Positions 42,799-51,589 of a stretch of DNA of 64,000 bases are shown here, piece after piece. A program made the position numbers and the translations under genes. The DNA lies in the NCBI RefSeq assembly GCF_900101395.1, contig NZ_FMZO01000019.1:30357-94356 (forward strand), given 5' to 3'. The notes under the pieces were generated by a model. That model did not search any database and had not been told where the DNA came from. It saw only the letters and a list, made by a program, of their open reading frames with translations. Every line of letters begins with the position of its first letter. Within the stretch, counting starts at the first letter, position 1. The stretch is from Niabella drilacis. Lineage in GTDB: Bacteria; Bacteroidota; Bacteroidia; Chitinophagales; Chitinophagaceae.

Positions 42799-43470
42799 AT
42801 GAGCAACGAATTAACTGAATCAAAATCTTTGCCGGTACTGGATAGTGAAGAGATCCGTGTGCTGGGTGCCCTTATGGAAAAATCCAAGGCAACCCCGGAG
42901 TATTACCCCATGACCCTGAATGGTCTGACGGCAGCCTGTAATCAGAAAACGGCCCGTTACCCGGTAGTAAATTATGATGAGCAAACCGTTACCCTGATCC
43001 TGGACCGGTTAAAGCGGAAAAACCTGGCGGCAACCGTTACCGGTGGCAGTAGCCGTGTTATAAAATATCGGCATACCATTGCGCTCAATTACCAGTTTAC
43101 ACCGGACGAACTGGCCGTACTGTGCCTGCTTTTCCTGAGGGGCCCGCTCACTCCGGGTGAGATCAACAGCAGCTCCGGAAGGCTGTATGAATTTGATGAC
43201 CTGGCGGAAGTACAATCGGTACTGGAAAAATTATCGACGGCCGCTACGCCCTATATACAGCAGCTTTCCCGGCAACCCGGGCAAAAAGAAGCCCGCTACA
43301 TGCACTTATTTGCGCATGAAGACGTGCTGGAATCCTATGTTACTGAAGCAGCCACTCCGGCACCGGCATCCACCGGCAGTCATATCGAAGAACGCCTGCA
43401 GGTGGTGGAGCAGGAACTGGCCGCATTAAAAGAGGCATTTGAGAAATTGATGAAGGAATGGACGGGGTAA
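42799..43470 (+). CDS. yceH: YceH family (DUF480) protein
   Basis: Protein of 223 residues with two winged-helix domains; the family function is unknown. LDSEEIRVLGALMEKSKATP and EYYPMTLNGLTAACNQKTAR are the diagnostic opening, and LAVLCLLFLRGPLTPGEINS the second domain. The C-terminal IEERLQVVEQELAALKEAFE forms a coiled coil. Start ATG at 42799 is chosen since the longer frame adds unlike residues. Single gene. Confidence 0.88.
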   Translation: MSNELTESKSLPVLDSEEIRVLGALMEKSKATPEYYPMTLNGLTAACNQKTARYPVVNYDEQTVTLILDRLKRKNLAATVTGGSSRVIKYRHTIALNYQFTPDELAVLCLLFLRGPLTPGEINSSSGRLYEFDDLAEVQSVLEKLSTAATPYIQQLSRQPGQKEARYMHLFAHEDVLESYVTEAATPAPASTGSHIEERLQVVEQELAALKEAFEKLMKEWTG

Positions 43471-43545
43471 GCAACCGCGGTTAAAGTGCCGGATCCGGTC
43501 CCCCGGGGTTAAAGGAAGGAATCCTTTTCTATATTGCAGCGGCCC

Positions 43546-44289
43546 TTACAGTTTTTCGCCAAGGGGCGCATAAAACCTTCCGGTAGGCAACATCAGTTCG
43601 TATTGCCCGCCAACAGGCAACTTCTTTATTTCAATAGCCGTATCTGTAATAGGGCTACCTGTTATCTGTGCCCGTTTCCAGTCGCGCAACGCAGCACAGA
43701 TCAGCTTACCGGCGCCACCGGTGATGCTGTCTGCCAGGACCGTTAAGGCGCCCGCTTCAAACAACCCGGCTCTTTTTGCCCGGTACACTTTCACCGCTCC
43801 ATGGGCCCGTTTTACGGAGGCGATCTGTTTATCACCGGCTAAAAACTCATCGGCAATTTCTATAGCCTCATCAAAGGCAGAGCCTTTCACGCCCCGCAGG
43901 TCCAGCGTAAGCCGGCTCATCCCTGCGGACCTGGCGGCTTCCAGCTTTCTTGCAAAAGCCGCATACGTGCCTTTGGAAAGAGACGACAATTTAATATAAG
44001 CAGTTCCGGCCCCGGCTGTAACCATTATTACCTCCGGCGCACTACGGTCGGTTCCGGAAGATGGCCCGGTTATAACAGAAGCGCCATTGAGCTGCGAGAG
44101 GATCCCCCGAAGCGCGATCCGCTCAAGCCCCTGCACATCTGCTGTATCAGCATAATGTTTGCTGATGATCTGCAAAACATCACCTGCGGTGGTTGCCGCA
44201 TGACGGTTCAAATGCAGGTTGTACCCGATACCCGCTCCCAAAAGCAAGGCCAGGAGAAAAAGCAGCGGATAGTTATAACGACGACTCAT
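43546..44289 (-). CDS. S41-like protein lacking catalytic residues and PDZ domain
   Basis: Membrane-anchored protein of 247 residues (helix about 8-24) that follows the layout of carboxy-terminal proteases but shorter. DVLQIISKHYADTADVQG to RGILSQLNGASVIT matches the protease N-domain; the PDZ domain is absent; AYIKLSSLSKGTYAAFARKL and LTLDLRGVKGSAFDEAIEIA match the core. At the catalytic loop, where proteases read VDEGSASASEI, this protein has ADSITGGAGKL, and the Lys motif FGKG is replaced by ITDTAI. So it should be inactive as a protease. It may bind peptides or be a decaying gene. Start chosen at 44289 for the MSRRYNYPLLFLL anchor. Confidence 0.7.
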   Translation of the reverse strand: MSRRYNYPLLFLLALLLGAGIGYNLHLNRHAATTAGDVLQIISKHYADTADVQGLERIALRGILSQLNGASVITGPSSGTDRSAPEVIMVTAGAGTAYIKLSSLSKGTYAAFARKLEAARSAGMSRLTLDLRGVKGSAFDEAIEIADEFLAGDKQIASVKRAHGAVKVYRAKRAGLFEAGALTVLADSITGGAGKLICAALRDWKRAQITGSPITDTAIEIKKLPVGGQYELMLPTGRFYAPLGEKL

Positions 44290-44603
44290 GGTATTGCATA
44301 ACTTTCCCGGAAAGTTAGCAAATTCTGACCAGGTACCCGTATCCATGTGCGGACAACAGCTGCAAAGTGCGCAAAAGATGATTGCAGCGCCCTACAGCGC
44401 AAGGCGCCGGATAACCATCTGCGTTTACTGCCCGCTCCCAGATCTGCGCGGATCTCTTCCCTTGATATTGCACAGGGATCACCGGTAATGAATGCAGCGT
44501 TGATGCGCTACATTACCCGCAGCAGGAAAAGCACCGGCAGCAATTCATTACATCAAATAATCAATTCAATGCAGCCGGGGTCATTCGTTTTTTAAAGCCC
44601 TGA
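44290..44603. other. Intergenic region, nothing recognised before the promoter
   Basis: Roughly 310 bp between two divergent genes. Short frames show no family motifs. It must include the promoter of the S41-like gene at its left end; the plus-strand promoter element lies at 44604. Confidence 0.4.
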
Positions 44604-44611
44604 TAGTTTTG
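44604..44611 (+). promoter_or_regulatory. Bacteroidota -7 element (TAGTTTTG)
   Basis: TAGTTTTG matches TAnnTTTG exactly and lies 19 bp before the lipoprotein ATG, giving a leader of only about 13 nt. The -33 position reads TTC rather than TTG. Confidence 0.5.
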
Positions 44612-44630
44612 TGCTCTAAAACAATTCAAC

Positions 44631-45179
44631 ATGTATAAACTAATTTTATTTACGCTGATGGCTTTTTCAAGCTTATTGGGTGCCTGCGAAAAAGACAAGA
44701 CCAACACCCCCGACGCCTATGGAGACGGGCCTAAAACACCTGTCCCTGCTGTATTACAGGGCGGCTGGATGTTTGGCAATTTTTCTACCACAGAATACTG
44801 GGATCGAAACCCATCCGAGTATATCGGTAACGGCTTTGAATTAGCCATTGCGTTTAAATTCAACGCCAACGGAACTTATGAACAATACTTCACTTCTAAA
44901 ACAGTTTCAGGGGGTATTGCGACCTATCACCAGTCATTTACAAAAGGAACGGTAGAAATAAACGAAGCCAATAAGACCCTGATCACCCATGCACATTCGG
45001 CACACTATAAGCAAACCAAAAACGGGCAGACCACGGAGAACCGGGACCTGACAGACAAAGAGATCACCAGAACAACGCAATACACTTATGAGCCGGCAAC
45101 GGAGCCCAATGGCACCAAGGTCATCCGCCTTAAAATGAACGGCACTGCCGACGCCCTTTCGTTCCTGTTAAAATTTTAA
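44631..45179 (+). CDS. Hypothetical lipoprotein
   Basis: Lipid-anchored protein of 182 residues (lipobox LLGAC, Cys19). The mature part begins EKDKTNTPDAYGDG and contains LQGGWMFGNFSTTEYWD and FKFNANGTYEQYFTSK, a pattern like lipocalin-type or DUF-type lipoproteins that start with a Gly-Trp strand and have FN.dGTy. No certain family. It may be expressed with the following ZU5-domain lipoprotein, 138 bp downstream. Confidence 0.65.
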   Translation: MYKLILFTLMAFSSLLGACEKDKTNTPDAYGDGPKTPVPAVLQGGWMFGNFSTTEYWDRNPSEYIGNGFELAIAFKFNANGTYEQYFTSKTVSGGIATYHQSFTKGTVEINEANKTLITHAHSAHYKQTKNGQTTENRDLTDKEITRTTQYTYEPATEPNGTKVIRLKMNGTADALSFLLKF

Positions 45180-45317
45180 TTACAGGCTTTGGGATTTGTT
45201 CGGGGTTTAAGGGTCAACGTTTCATACCCGATCATACCCTCTCATTTTCAAATCTTCAAATGCTCAAATCTGACAGCTGATAACTCACCGCTAACAGCTA
45301 TCATAAAATCACAATCA

Positions 45318-46640
45318 ATGAAAAGAATTTCTATTTCCCCACGCTTCCGGATCCTGCTGTTACTGCTGGGCTTTATCATCCTTATTGCGGCATCCTGTAA
45401 AAAAATGAACCTGAATCCCGGAACCGGAGATGAGGATCCTTATATTCCTGAAGCGGATAACAACAACGGGCAAATAACGCCGGCGGGAGAAGTACTGGAA
45501 ACAGCGGTTACCGTTACCATTGGGGCCTCCGGCGGAGCTCTGCAATCTGCCGACGGCCGGCTGCGCATTACGGTGCCCGCAGGCGCTGTTACCACAGACA
45601 GGGTCTTCAGTATCCAGCGGATCACCAATACCAATATTGCGGGTACCGGTGCGGCTTACCGCCTGCAGCCGCACGGTGTTCCATTTGCAAAACCGGTAAC
45701 GCTATCGTTTGCCTATGATACACTGGTTTATGAAGGCACAGTACCGGAAGCCGTAGGTATTGCCTACCAGGATGAAAAAGGCATCTGGTGGGGACAGGGG
45801 GCTGTAAAAGATGCAACAGCAAAAACACTATCCGTTAGCACCACTCATTTCAGCGACTGGAGCCTGTTTGAGGCATTCACGCTCTACCCGGCATCAGGCG
45901 CTGTAAACCTGGCGCAAACACTGAACCTGAATGTATACAATAACATGTCGGATGAACTTGCAGTGCCTCCCGTTCCTGGTACGCTCCGCCCTATCGGGCC
46001 GCAACAGGATGTAACCGCACAGTATATTAAAGAGTGGAAACTGGGCGGCGCCGGCACGCTGACACCGATCGGTTCAGAAGCCGTTTATACAGCACCCGCA
46101 AGCATGCCGGCACGTAACCCGGTGGCCGTTTCTGTAGCGTTGAAGGGGCCGGATGCAACACAATACCTATTGGTATCCAATATTTATATCGGCCCCGAAG
46201 GGGTAACCTTTCGCATTGATAACGGTCCCTGGCTACACGGTACTATTCCCCTGGGTGTTGTACTGGCGCAGGGCATACACAACCTGGATGCCGCCGTTGT
46301 ATCTTCCGGCAACAATGGTCCGGCGGATGCCGCCTTTAGTTTAAAATGGCGAGGGTATCCATCTGGTGGTCATCTCAACTGGGGCGATTCCATACCCTGG
46401 TTCCTTTACCAGCCACCGGGTAATACGGCCTACCAGCAGTTTATTGTGGCCGGCAAGGTCATTACACCCAGTGCAGGGGGCATTGATTTCAGCAGATATA
46501 CGGAGACCCCGGGAGGTATAATTACAGGCAGCTTCACCCTGGAAAGAGCCGGAAAACGTGTGTTAACCGGTACCAGCGCCACCTGGACACCCGTTAAAAT
46601 AGAAGGCTATTTCCGCACAAAACGGGTGGCGCCATTGTAA
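45318..46640 (+). CDS. Lipoprotein with ZU5-like domain
   Basis: Outer-surface or periplasmic lipoprotein of 440 residues (lipobox LIAASC, Cys27). Start at 45318 because the longer frame begins in repetitive spacer. After a linker rich in Asp and Asn, residues about 65-115 (GASGGALQSADGRLRITVPA, then AVTTDRVFSIQRI) match ZU5-type domains, which often occur in cell-surface or cytoskeletal proteins. The remaining part holds beta-rich segments (EWKLGGAGTLTPIGSEAVYT). Function not known. Confidence 0.7.
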   Translation: MKRISISPRFRILLLLLGFIILIAASCKKMNLNPGTGDEDPYIPEADNNNGQITPAGEVLETAVTVTIGASGGALQSADGRLRITVPAGAVTTDRVFSIQRITNTNIAGTGAAYRLQPHGVPFAKPVTLSFAYDTLVYEGTVPEAVGIAYQDEKGIWWGQGAVKDATAKTLSVSTTHFSDWSLFEAFTLYPASGAVNLAQTLNLNVYNNMSDELAVPPVPGTLRPIGPQQDVTAQYIKEWKLGGAGTLTPIGSEAVYTAPASMPARNPVAVSVALKGPDATQYLLVSNIYIGPEGVTFRIDNGPWLHGTIPLGVVLAQGIHNLDAAVVSSGNNGPADAAFSLKWRGYPSGGHLNWGDSIPWFLYQPPGNTAYQQFIVAGKVITPSAGGIDFSRYTETPGGIITGSFTLERAGKRVLTGTSATWTPVKIEGYFRTKRVAPL

Positions 46641-46893
46641 GTAACGCAGGATTCCAGAGCGCTTCCCTGGCCGGTAACCGGATTACTATGGATCACCCGG
46701 ACGCTGTTTTAACGTATATAACGGATAATAACGGCTTCCAGCAAACGGAGGTATCCATCAAAGGCTGTTGTCAATCCTCCGGGACCAGGCCGCCAACGCA
46801 TTAAAAAAATCCGGTCATATCTGGAATAAGCCGGTCAAGGATCCCGATAACACAACCCCCGGGGCTTTTGCGGCGCATCCATATTGCAGGTCC
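46641..46893. other. Intergenic region, nothing recognised
   Basis: Spacer of about 250 bp before the promoter at 46894. No frame with recognisable content; no clear terminator behind the ZU5 lipoprotein gene. Confidence 0.35.
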
Positions 46894-46920
46894 TCAAGTT
46901 ATCCTTTTATGGTAACTTTG
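46894..46920 (+). promoter_or_regulatory. Bacteroidota-type promoter of the PHP-like gene
   Basis: TTG at 46894-46896, 16-bp spacer, then TAACTTTG at 46913-46920, an exact TAnnTTTG. It lies 58 bp before the ATG at 46978. Confidence 0.65.
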
Positions 46921-46977
46921 TGGTTCATAACGATGTGGCCAAAGAATTTGTCATCTTGAAACGCAGCTGATAAAATC

Positions 46978-49104
46978 ATGCAACAAGCCTTAAACAAAAC
47001 CATACTCCTGGTGCTGCTCTTTTCCACGTTGGCGCCCGGAGCACAGCCAGCCATTGATCTGAGCGGCCTTAAGAAAAACGGTGCAAGGGTGCATACCGAC
47101 AAAAGCTATATTACCATTCAGTGGCCGGCGGGGAAATCCGGTATGGTAAAAATGATCCTGGACCGCGACCCCGCACGCCCCCTCTTCCACAGCATTCAGG
47201 CAGGTAGTGCCAACAGGTTTACAGAAGTAGTGAAGGAACTGGACCCTGTCTTTATCCTGCGGGAAGGCAAAAGAACCCTGAGCCCTTCCAGCGGCGGCTG
47301 GGATGTTTTTTTTGACAAAGTACCTACCCGGCCCTATATCACGGGTTTAATGACCTTCAGCAATCGCAACGGTTCGGTATCCAGCGATGGTTCGCGGACC
47401 ATTGTAAAGATCGGAACACTAAAAGCGGCTTCCTTTTCCGGCCATTTAGAGATCACCCTTTACAATGGAAGTCCGTTGTTTAATATTGCCGCGGTGATTT
47501 CCACAGCAAAGGATTCAACCGCCATTTTATATGACGCCGGGCTGGTTCATAAAAAGGATACCTGGAAAACCATTGCCTGGGCCGATGTAAATGACCGGAT
47601 GCAATACCGGGAAACCGGCATGCAGGACACCGCGCAAAACCTGGAAGTAAAATACCGGGCCATTATTGGCCACACGGCTACCGGCAGCTGTGCTGTATTT
47701 CCTGCACCACATCAGTATTTTTATCCGCTTGATGAAGCCTTCAATTTAAAATTTACCTGGCAGGGCCGCAACTATTTAAACATGGTACCGGGTTTCGGGA
47801 TCGGTATCCGGCAGGATCCGCTGGGAGACCGGCGTTATGTACCCTGGTTTAATGCGCCGCCCGGCACTTTTCAGCGGCTGAACTTTTTTTGCCTGGTAAG
47901 CACAGACTCGCCCGCAGCTACGCTGGATGCCGTAAAGAGGTTTACCAACAACGATCATTTTGTAGCCCTGCCCGGCTATAAAACAATGGCCAGCCATTTT
48001 CACAACGAGTTCATAACACAGGTGGCTTTGAGCGGAAAGCCGGTTCCTGAAAAACCGGAATTTAAAACAGTATTAAAAGGCGCCGGGATCGATATTGTAA
48101 AGCTGGCCGAATTTCATGGTGTCGGTCATCCCAGGGGGCCGGATTCCGTCCGGCTGAAGGAGCTGCAGGCATTGTTTGCTCAAACAAAGCGGCTTTCAGA
48201 TACCGGTTTCCTGCTGTTGCCGGGTGAAGAGGTCAATAATTTCTATGGTGGTCATTGGCTGGCATTGTTCCCCAAACCGGTGTACTGGGTCATGTCAAAA
48301 AAAACAGGTACGCCTTTTCTTTCCAAAGATCCGTTATATGGTAATGTATACCATGTAGGCAGTAAAGAAGAAATGCTCCGGCTGCTGGAACAGGAGCAGG
48401 GTCTTGCCTGGGTAGCCCATGCCCGTACAAAAGCGTCAACGGGTTACCCGGATCAATACCGCGAAGCTGACTTTTTTAAATCAGATACCTACCTGGGCGC
48501 TGCCTGGAAGGCCATACCCGCCGATCTTTCATGGGCTACCCTCAGCAAACGGGTGCTCCATCTTATGGATGATATGGCTAACTGGGGATTGAAAAAATAC
48601 GTTCTGGGCGAGTCTGACATTTTTACCATTACCCGGCAAAACGAAATGTATGCACATCTGAACGTTAATTACCTTCAACTAAAAAAACTTCCCCGGTATG
48701 ATGAGGGCTGGCAGCCTGTTCTGGATGTATTGCGCAACGGGCGCTTTTTTGTATCCACCGGGGAGGTGCTCATCCCGGCATTTAACATTAACGGAAAGCA
48801 AGCCGGTGATACGTTAAAAACAGCGGCATCGGGTAAGGCAACAATTACCATCCAGCTAAGCTGGACCTTCCCGCTCCGGCACGCGGAAATCGTTTCAGGG
48901 GATGGGAAGCAGGTTTTCCGCACTTCCATTCCTTTAAACCAAACCCTGCCCTTTGGTAAACAAACCTTCCGCTGGCCGGTACAGCTTGGCAACCGGAAAT
49001 GGGTGCGCGTGGAAGTGTGGGATGTTGCCGCCAACGGCGCCTTTACGCAGCCGGTATGGTTGCAGCAGGACAAAGCACCTGCGCATGGCCGGCCGGTACA
49101 ATAA
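46978..49104 (+). CDS. Secreted protein with PHP/CehA-like metallohydrolase region
   Basis: Exported protein of 708 residues (signal MQQALNKTILLVLLFSTLAPG). Residues 1-330 are beta-rich and carry no recognised domain. From about residue 338 the order of motifs follows PHP-type metal phosphoesterases of the CehA/McbA group: SHFHNEF, AEFHGVGHPRG, LLLPGEEVNNFYGGHWLALF (Glu-Glu and Gly-His) and GLAWVAHARTK. The last 110 residues look like a C-terminal beta domain (FFVSTGEVLIPAFNINGKQA). Substrate unknown. Convergent with the GH20-like gene of the neighbouring locus; it has its own promoter. Confidence 0.6.
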   Translation: MQQALNKTILLVLLFSTLAPGAQPAIDLSGLKKNGARVHTDKSYITIQWPAGKSGMVKMILDRDPARPLFHSIQAGSANRFTEVVKELDPVFILREGKRTLSPSSGGWDVFFDKVPTRPYITGLMTFSNRNGSVSSDGSRTIVKIGTLKAASFSGHLEITLYNGSPLFNIAAVISTAKDSTAILYDAGLVHKKDTWKTIAWADVNDRMQYRETGMQDTAQNLEVKYRAIIGHTATGSCAVFPAPHQYFYPLDEAFNLKFTWQGRNYLNMVPGFGIGIRQDPLGDRRYVPWFNAPPGTFQRLNFFCLVSTDSPAATLDAVKRFTNNDHFVALPGYKTMASHFHNEFITQVALSGKPVPEKPEFKTVLKGAGIDIVKLAEFHGVGHPRGPDSVRLKELQALFAQTKRLSDTGFLLLPGEEVNNFYGGHWLALFPKPVYWVMSKKTGTPFLSKDPLYGNVYHVGSKEEMLRLLEQEQGLAWVAHARTKASTGYPDQYREADFFKSDTYLGAAWKAIPADLSWATLSKRVLHLMDDMANWGLKKYVLGESDIFTITRQNEMYAHLNVNYLQLKKLPRYDEGWQPVLDVLRNGRFFVSTGEVLIPAFNINGKQAGDTLKTAASGKATITIQLSWTFPLRHAEIVSGDGKQVFRTSIPLNQTLPFGKQTFRWPVQLGNRKWVRVEVWDVAANGAFTQPVWLQQDKAPAHGRPVQ

Positions 49105-49133
49105 TTCCAACGCTCCGCGTCTAAAGCAGATCA

Positions 49134-50282
49134 CTACCTGTTCGTTTGACGAATGACCCGGAAGAGATTCTTAAACGTTGCAATATTGGCAGCAGCGCCG
49201 GTTGAATACGGCTGCCGGCCATAGTAGGCCCGGATAAATTCCCCGGTACTGATCCAGGTGGTTTCAAGTACGCCCTGCATGCGGCCTGCAAGCGTTTGCG
49301 CAAACTCCGCCCGGGTACCGTCTTTACGGGCTGCATAGATCTGTTCCAGCTGGGCCAGCGCCGAAGCAGTATCCGCACAGGCGCTCGCCAGCACATCAAA
49401 ACCTTTAACAGCAAAATAGGCAGGTGTGGGCGGTGCATTTTCATATTTCCAATCGGTGATCATGATATCTTTCGGTATCCTATCAATGGCGCGGTGTGTA
49501 TTATTCATACTGGCCTGCCAGCCCAGCAGGTTGGTGATTTTACCATCGATCAGGCGATCGCTCCACATCCACATGCGACACTTTTTTTCCTGCAGGCGGG
49601 CATGTAACTTCCGGATGTATTCGGCAAGGATCTCAGCTTTATCCCGGCCGCCGCAGCGGGGGCATTTTTCATACCCAATGATCCAGGCTTCATCCAGCCC
49701 CACATGAAAATCCGAAGCGCCACACACTTCGATCAGCTCATCCATCAGCGGAAAGATCACCTTTAACAGATCCGGGTGTGCCGGGCAAAGGCTTTTATGA
49801 TAAAAGTCGTACCAGTTCCCATACTTCCAGGGTTGGGGAGGATTGAGGTCCGGCGACTCATCAAACTGCGGATATTTTGCCAGCAAGGGCAACAGTTCGG
49901 TTTGTTCCGACTGATGCCCCAGCAGGTTCATCATGGGTACCAGCCGGATACGGGCCGCTTTACAGGCAAGGGCGATCTGCTGCATTTCGGCTTTTGACAA
50001 AGCCCCGGTTGCAGCCAGTTCCGGGTGCGATTCAAACTGGTACCACCATTCAATGCGCAGTGCCAATGTGTTCACCCCTTCCTTTGGCAATGCCTCTTTT
50101 ATAAAACGGCACAATGCCTCCACATCCGCCCGCTGCGGTACGCTGAGCATCAGCCCCCTTACAGGCAGCTCCTTCCAGGGAAAATCTTTATACCCCTGCG
50201 CAGCCGCCCGGCAACCTGAAAACAGGCCTGCACTCAACATGCAGGCCATCAATAATAAACGTCTTCTTTTTTTCATCATCAT
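49134..50282 (-). CDS. GH20-like glycoside hydrolase lipoprotein
   Basis: Exported protein of 382 residues with lipobox-like LFSGC (Cys24). The TIM-barrel motif HVGLDEAW (Asp197-Glu198) corresponds to the HxGxDE active site of GH20 beta-hexosaminidases, and LVPMMNLLGHQSE to the upstream strand. A CPRCGG pair after the active site is uncommon. The small N-terminal domain usual in GH20 is missing, so this belongs to a short branch. It starts 2 bp after the TIG/NHL gene and ends the minus-strand locus, so its substrate is likely what the SusC/SusD pair imports, with an amino-sugar at its end. Confidence 0.75.
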   Translation of the reverse strand: MMMKKRRRLLLMACMLSAGLFSGCRAAAQGYKDFPWKELPVRGLMLSVPQRADVEALCRFIKEALPKEGVNTLALRIEWWYQFESHPELAATGALSKAEMQQIALACKAARIRLVPMMNLLGHQSEQTELLPLLAKYPQFDESPDLNPPQPWKYGNWYDFYHKSLCPAHPDLLKVIFPLMDELIEVCGASDFHVGLDEAWIIGYEKCPRCGGRDKAEILAEYIRKLHARLQEKKCRMWMWSDRLIDGKITNLLGWQASMNNTHRAIDRIPKDIMITDWKYENAPPTPAYFAVKGFDVLASACADTASALAQLEQIYAARKDGTRAEFAQTLAGRMQGVLETTWISTGEFIRAYYGRQPYSTGAAANIATFKNLFRVIRQTNR

Positions 50283-50284
50283 CC

Positions 50285-51562
50285 TTACTCGGTTATGATC
50301 TTCCGGACCCGCTGGTTATTGCGGTCCAGTACATAGACCACACCATTTTTATCAACCGTCACACCCGTGGGTGCATAGAACAGGGCGGCGCTGCCCGTAC
50401 CATCGGCAAAGCCGGCGGTGCTGCCACCGATATAGGTACTCACCTCCCAGGTACCTGCGGCAATACGGCGGATGCATTGGTTGCTGTTGCTGCCCGATCC
50501 GTCCCAGGTACCGTTGCCGGCTATATAGAGGTTATTGCTCCTGTCTGCCGTAATAGCCCAGGGCATATCAAATTTTGCAGCGGCGCCTATGCCGTTCACC
50601 AGGCCGGTTACATCCGGCTGACCGGCGATCAGGGTTGGCTCCCAGGTGTCGGCATTCAGTTTCCAGATCACGGATTTCCCGTGTTCTACCACATACAGGT
50701 TCCCCTGGCTATCCACCGTCACATCCGAAGGATAGGTAAACCCTGTAGCAATATCCTTTGTGCTGCCATCAGGCCTTACCTGTACAATAGCACCGGAAGA
50801 AGTATTGGCATAATATACCATACCATTGCGTTTGTCAATACCCAGTCCCCAGGCCTCGCCCCAGCATACCCGCGAAGTGGTTCCGTCGGGCGTTATCCGG
50901 CGCACCGTCCAGGCTTCCGGATCTGACACGTAGAGGTTGCCCGTAGTTGGATCTGTAACCACATCAAACGGCAGGTAGAACTCAGCTTCCTCACCCTTAC
51001 CCTCCTTATATCCATAGTTCCCATTGCCCGCAACAGTGGTAACCGTTCCATCCGGCGTAATCTTCCGCACACGCCGGTTGCCTGGATCTGCTACAAAAAG
51101 ATTTCCGTCTGCATCCACATCCAGCCCGCAGCGTGCATTAAAATTAAACGACGCCAGCCGGCCGGTTCCATCGGCAAAACCGGCCGTACCGGTACCCGCC
51201 AGGGTAGACACCACTGAAGAAGGCAGGTAGTTAAAATCGGCTTTACTGGCTACAGAGCGGCCATTGATAGTAACCTCTATTTTTCCACTGCCGGCTTTTT
51301 GTGGAATTACGATCAGGATGCGGTCTTCTACCGTGCCCTCCACATATGCCTTTACGCCGTTTACCGTTACGCTTACCTCACTCACATTTTTACTAAAGTT
51401 GGTACCATAAAGCAGCACCTCCGTACCGGCACCGCCGGATGCCGGGGTAAACTGGTCTACGGTAATGGGTGCACTCCCATTGTGTTCAAAGCTTGTATCT
51501 TTTTTACAGGCGGTGGCCATCAGGATCATGCACACCACCAGGCCTTTTATAATCGGTTTCAT
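50285..51562 (-). CDS. IPT/TIG and NHL-repeat lipoprotein
   Basis: Surface lipoprotein of 425 residues (start at 51562; lipobox ATAC, Cys19). An N-terminal IPT/TIG domain (ITVDQFTPASGGAGTEVLLY to FNYLPSS) is followed by NHL-type beta-propeller repeats, seen as recurring LDVDADGNLFVADPGNRRVR, VVTDPTTGNLYVSD, VTVDSQGNLYVVEHG, ITADRSNNLYIAGNG and VTVDKNGVVYVLDRNNQRVR. In PULs, TIG-containing lipoproteins next to SusD commonly serve as surface glycan-binding proteins; that role is inferred here from position between SusD and the GH20-like enzyme. Confidence 0.85.
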   Translation of the reverse strand: MKPIIKGLVVCMILMATACKKDTSFEHNGSAPITVDQFTPASGGAGTEVLLYGTNFSKNVSEVSVTVNGVKAYVEGTVEDRILIVIPQKAGSGKIEVTINGRSVASKADFNYLPSSVVSTLAGTGTAGFADGTGRLASFNFNARCGLDVDADGNLFVADPGNRRVRKITPDGTVTTVAGNGNYGYKEGKGEEAEFYLPFDVVTDPTTGNLYVSDPEAWTVRRITPDGTTSRVCWGEAWGLGIDKRNGMVYYANTSSGAIVQVRPDGSTKDIATGFTYPSDVTVDSQGNLYVVEHGKSVIWKLNADTWEPTLIAGQPDVTGLVNGIGAAAKFDMPWAITADRSNNLYIAGNGTWDGSGSNSNQCIRRIAAGTWEVSTYIGGSTAGFADGTGSAALFYAPTGVTVDKNGVVYVLDRNNQRVRKIITE

Positions 51563-51589
51563 ATCTATCATTTTTGGTTCAAATAAGTG

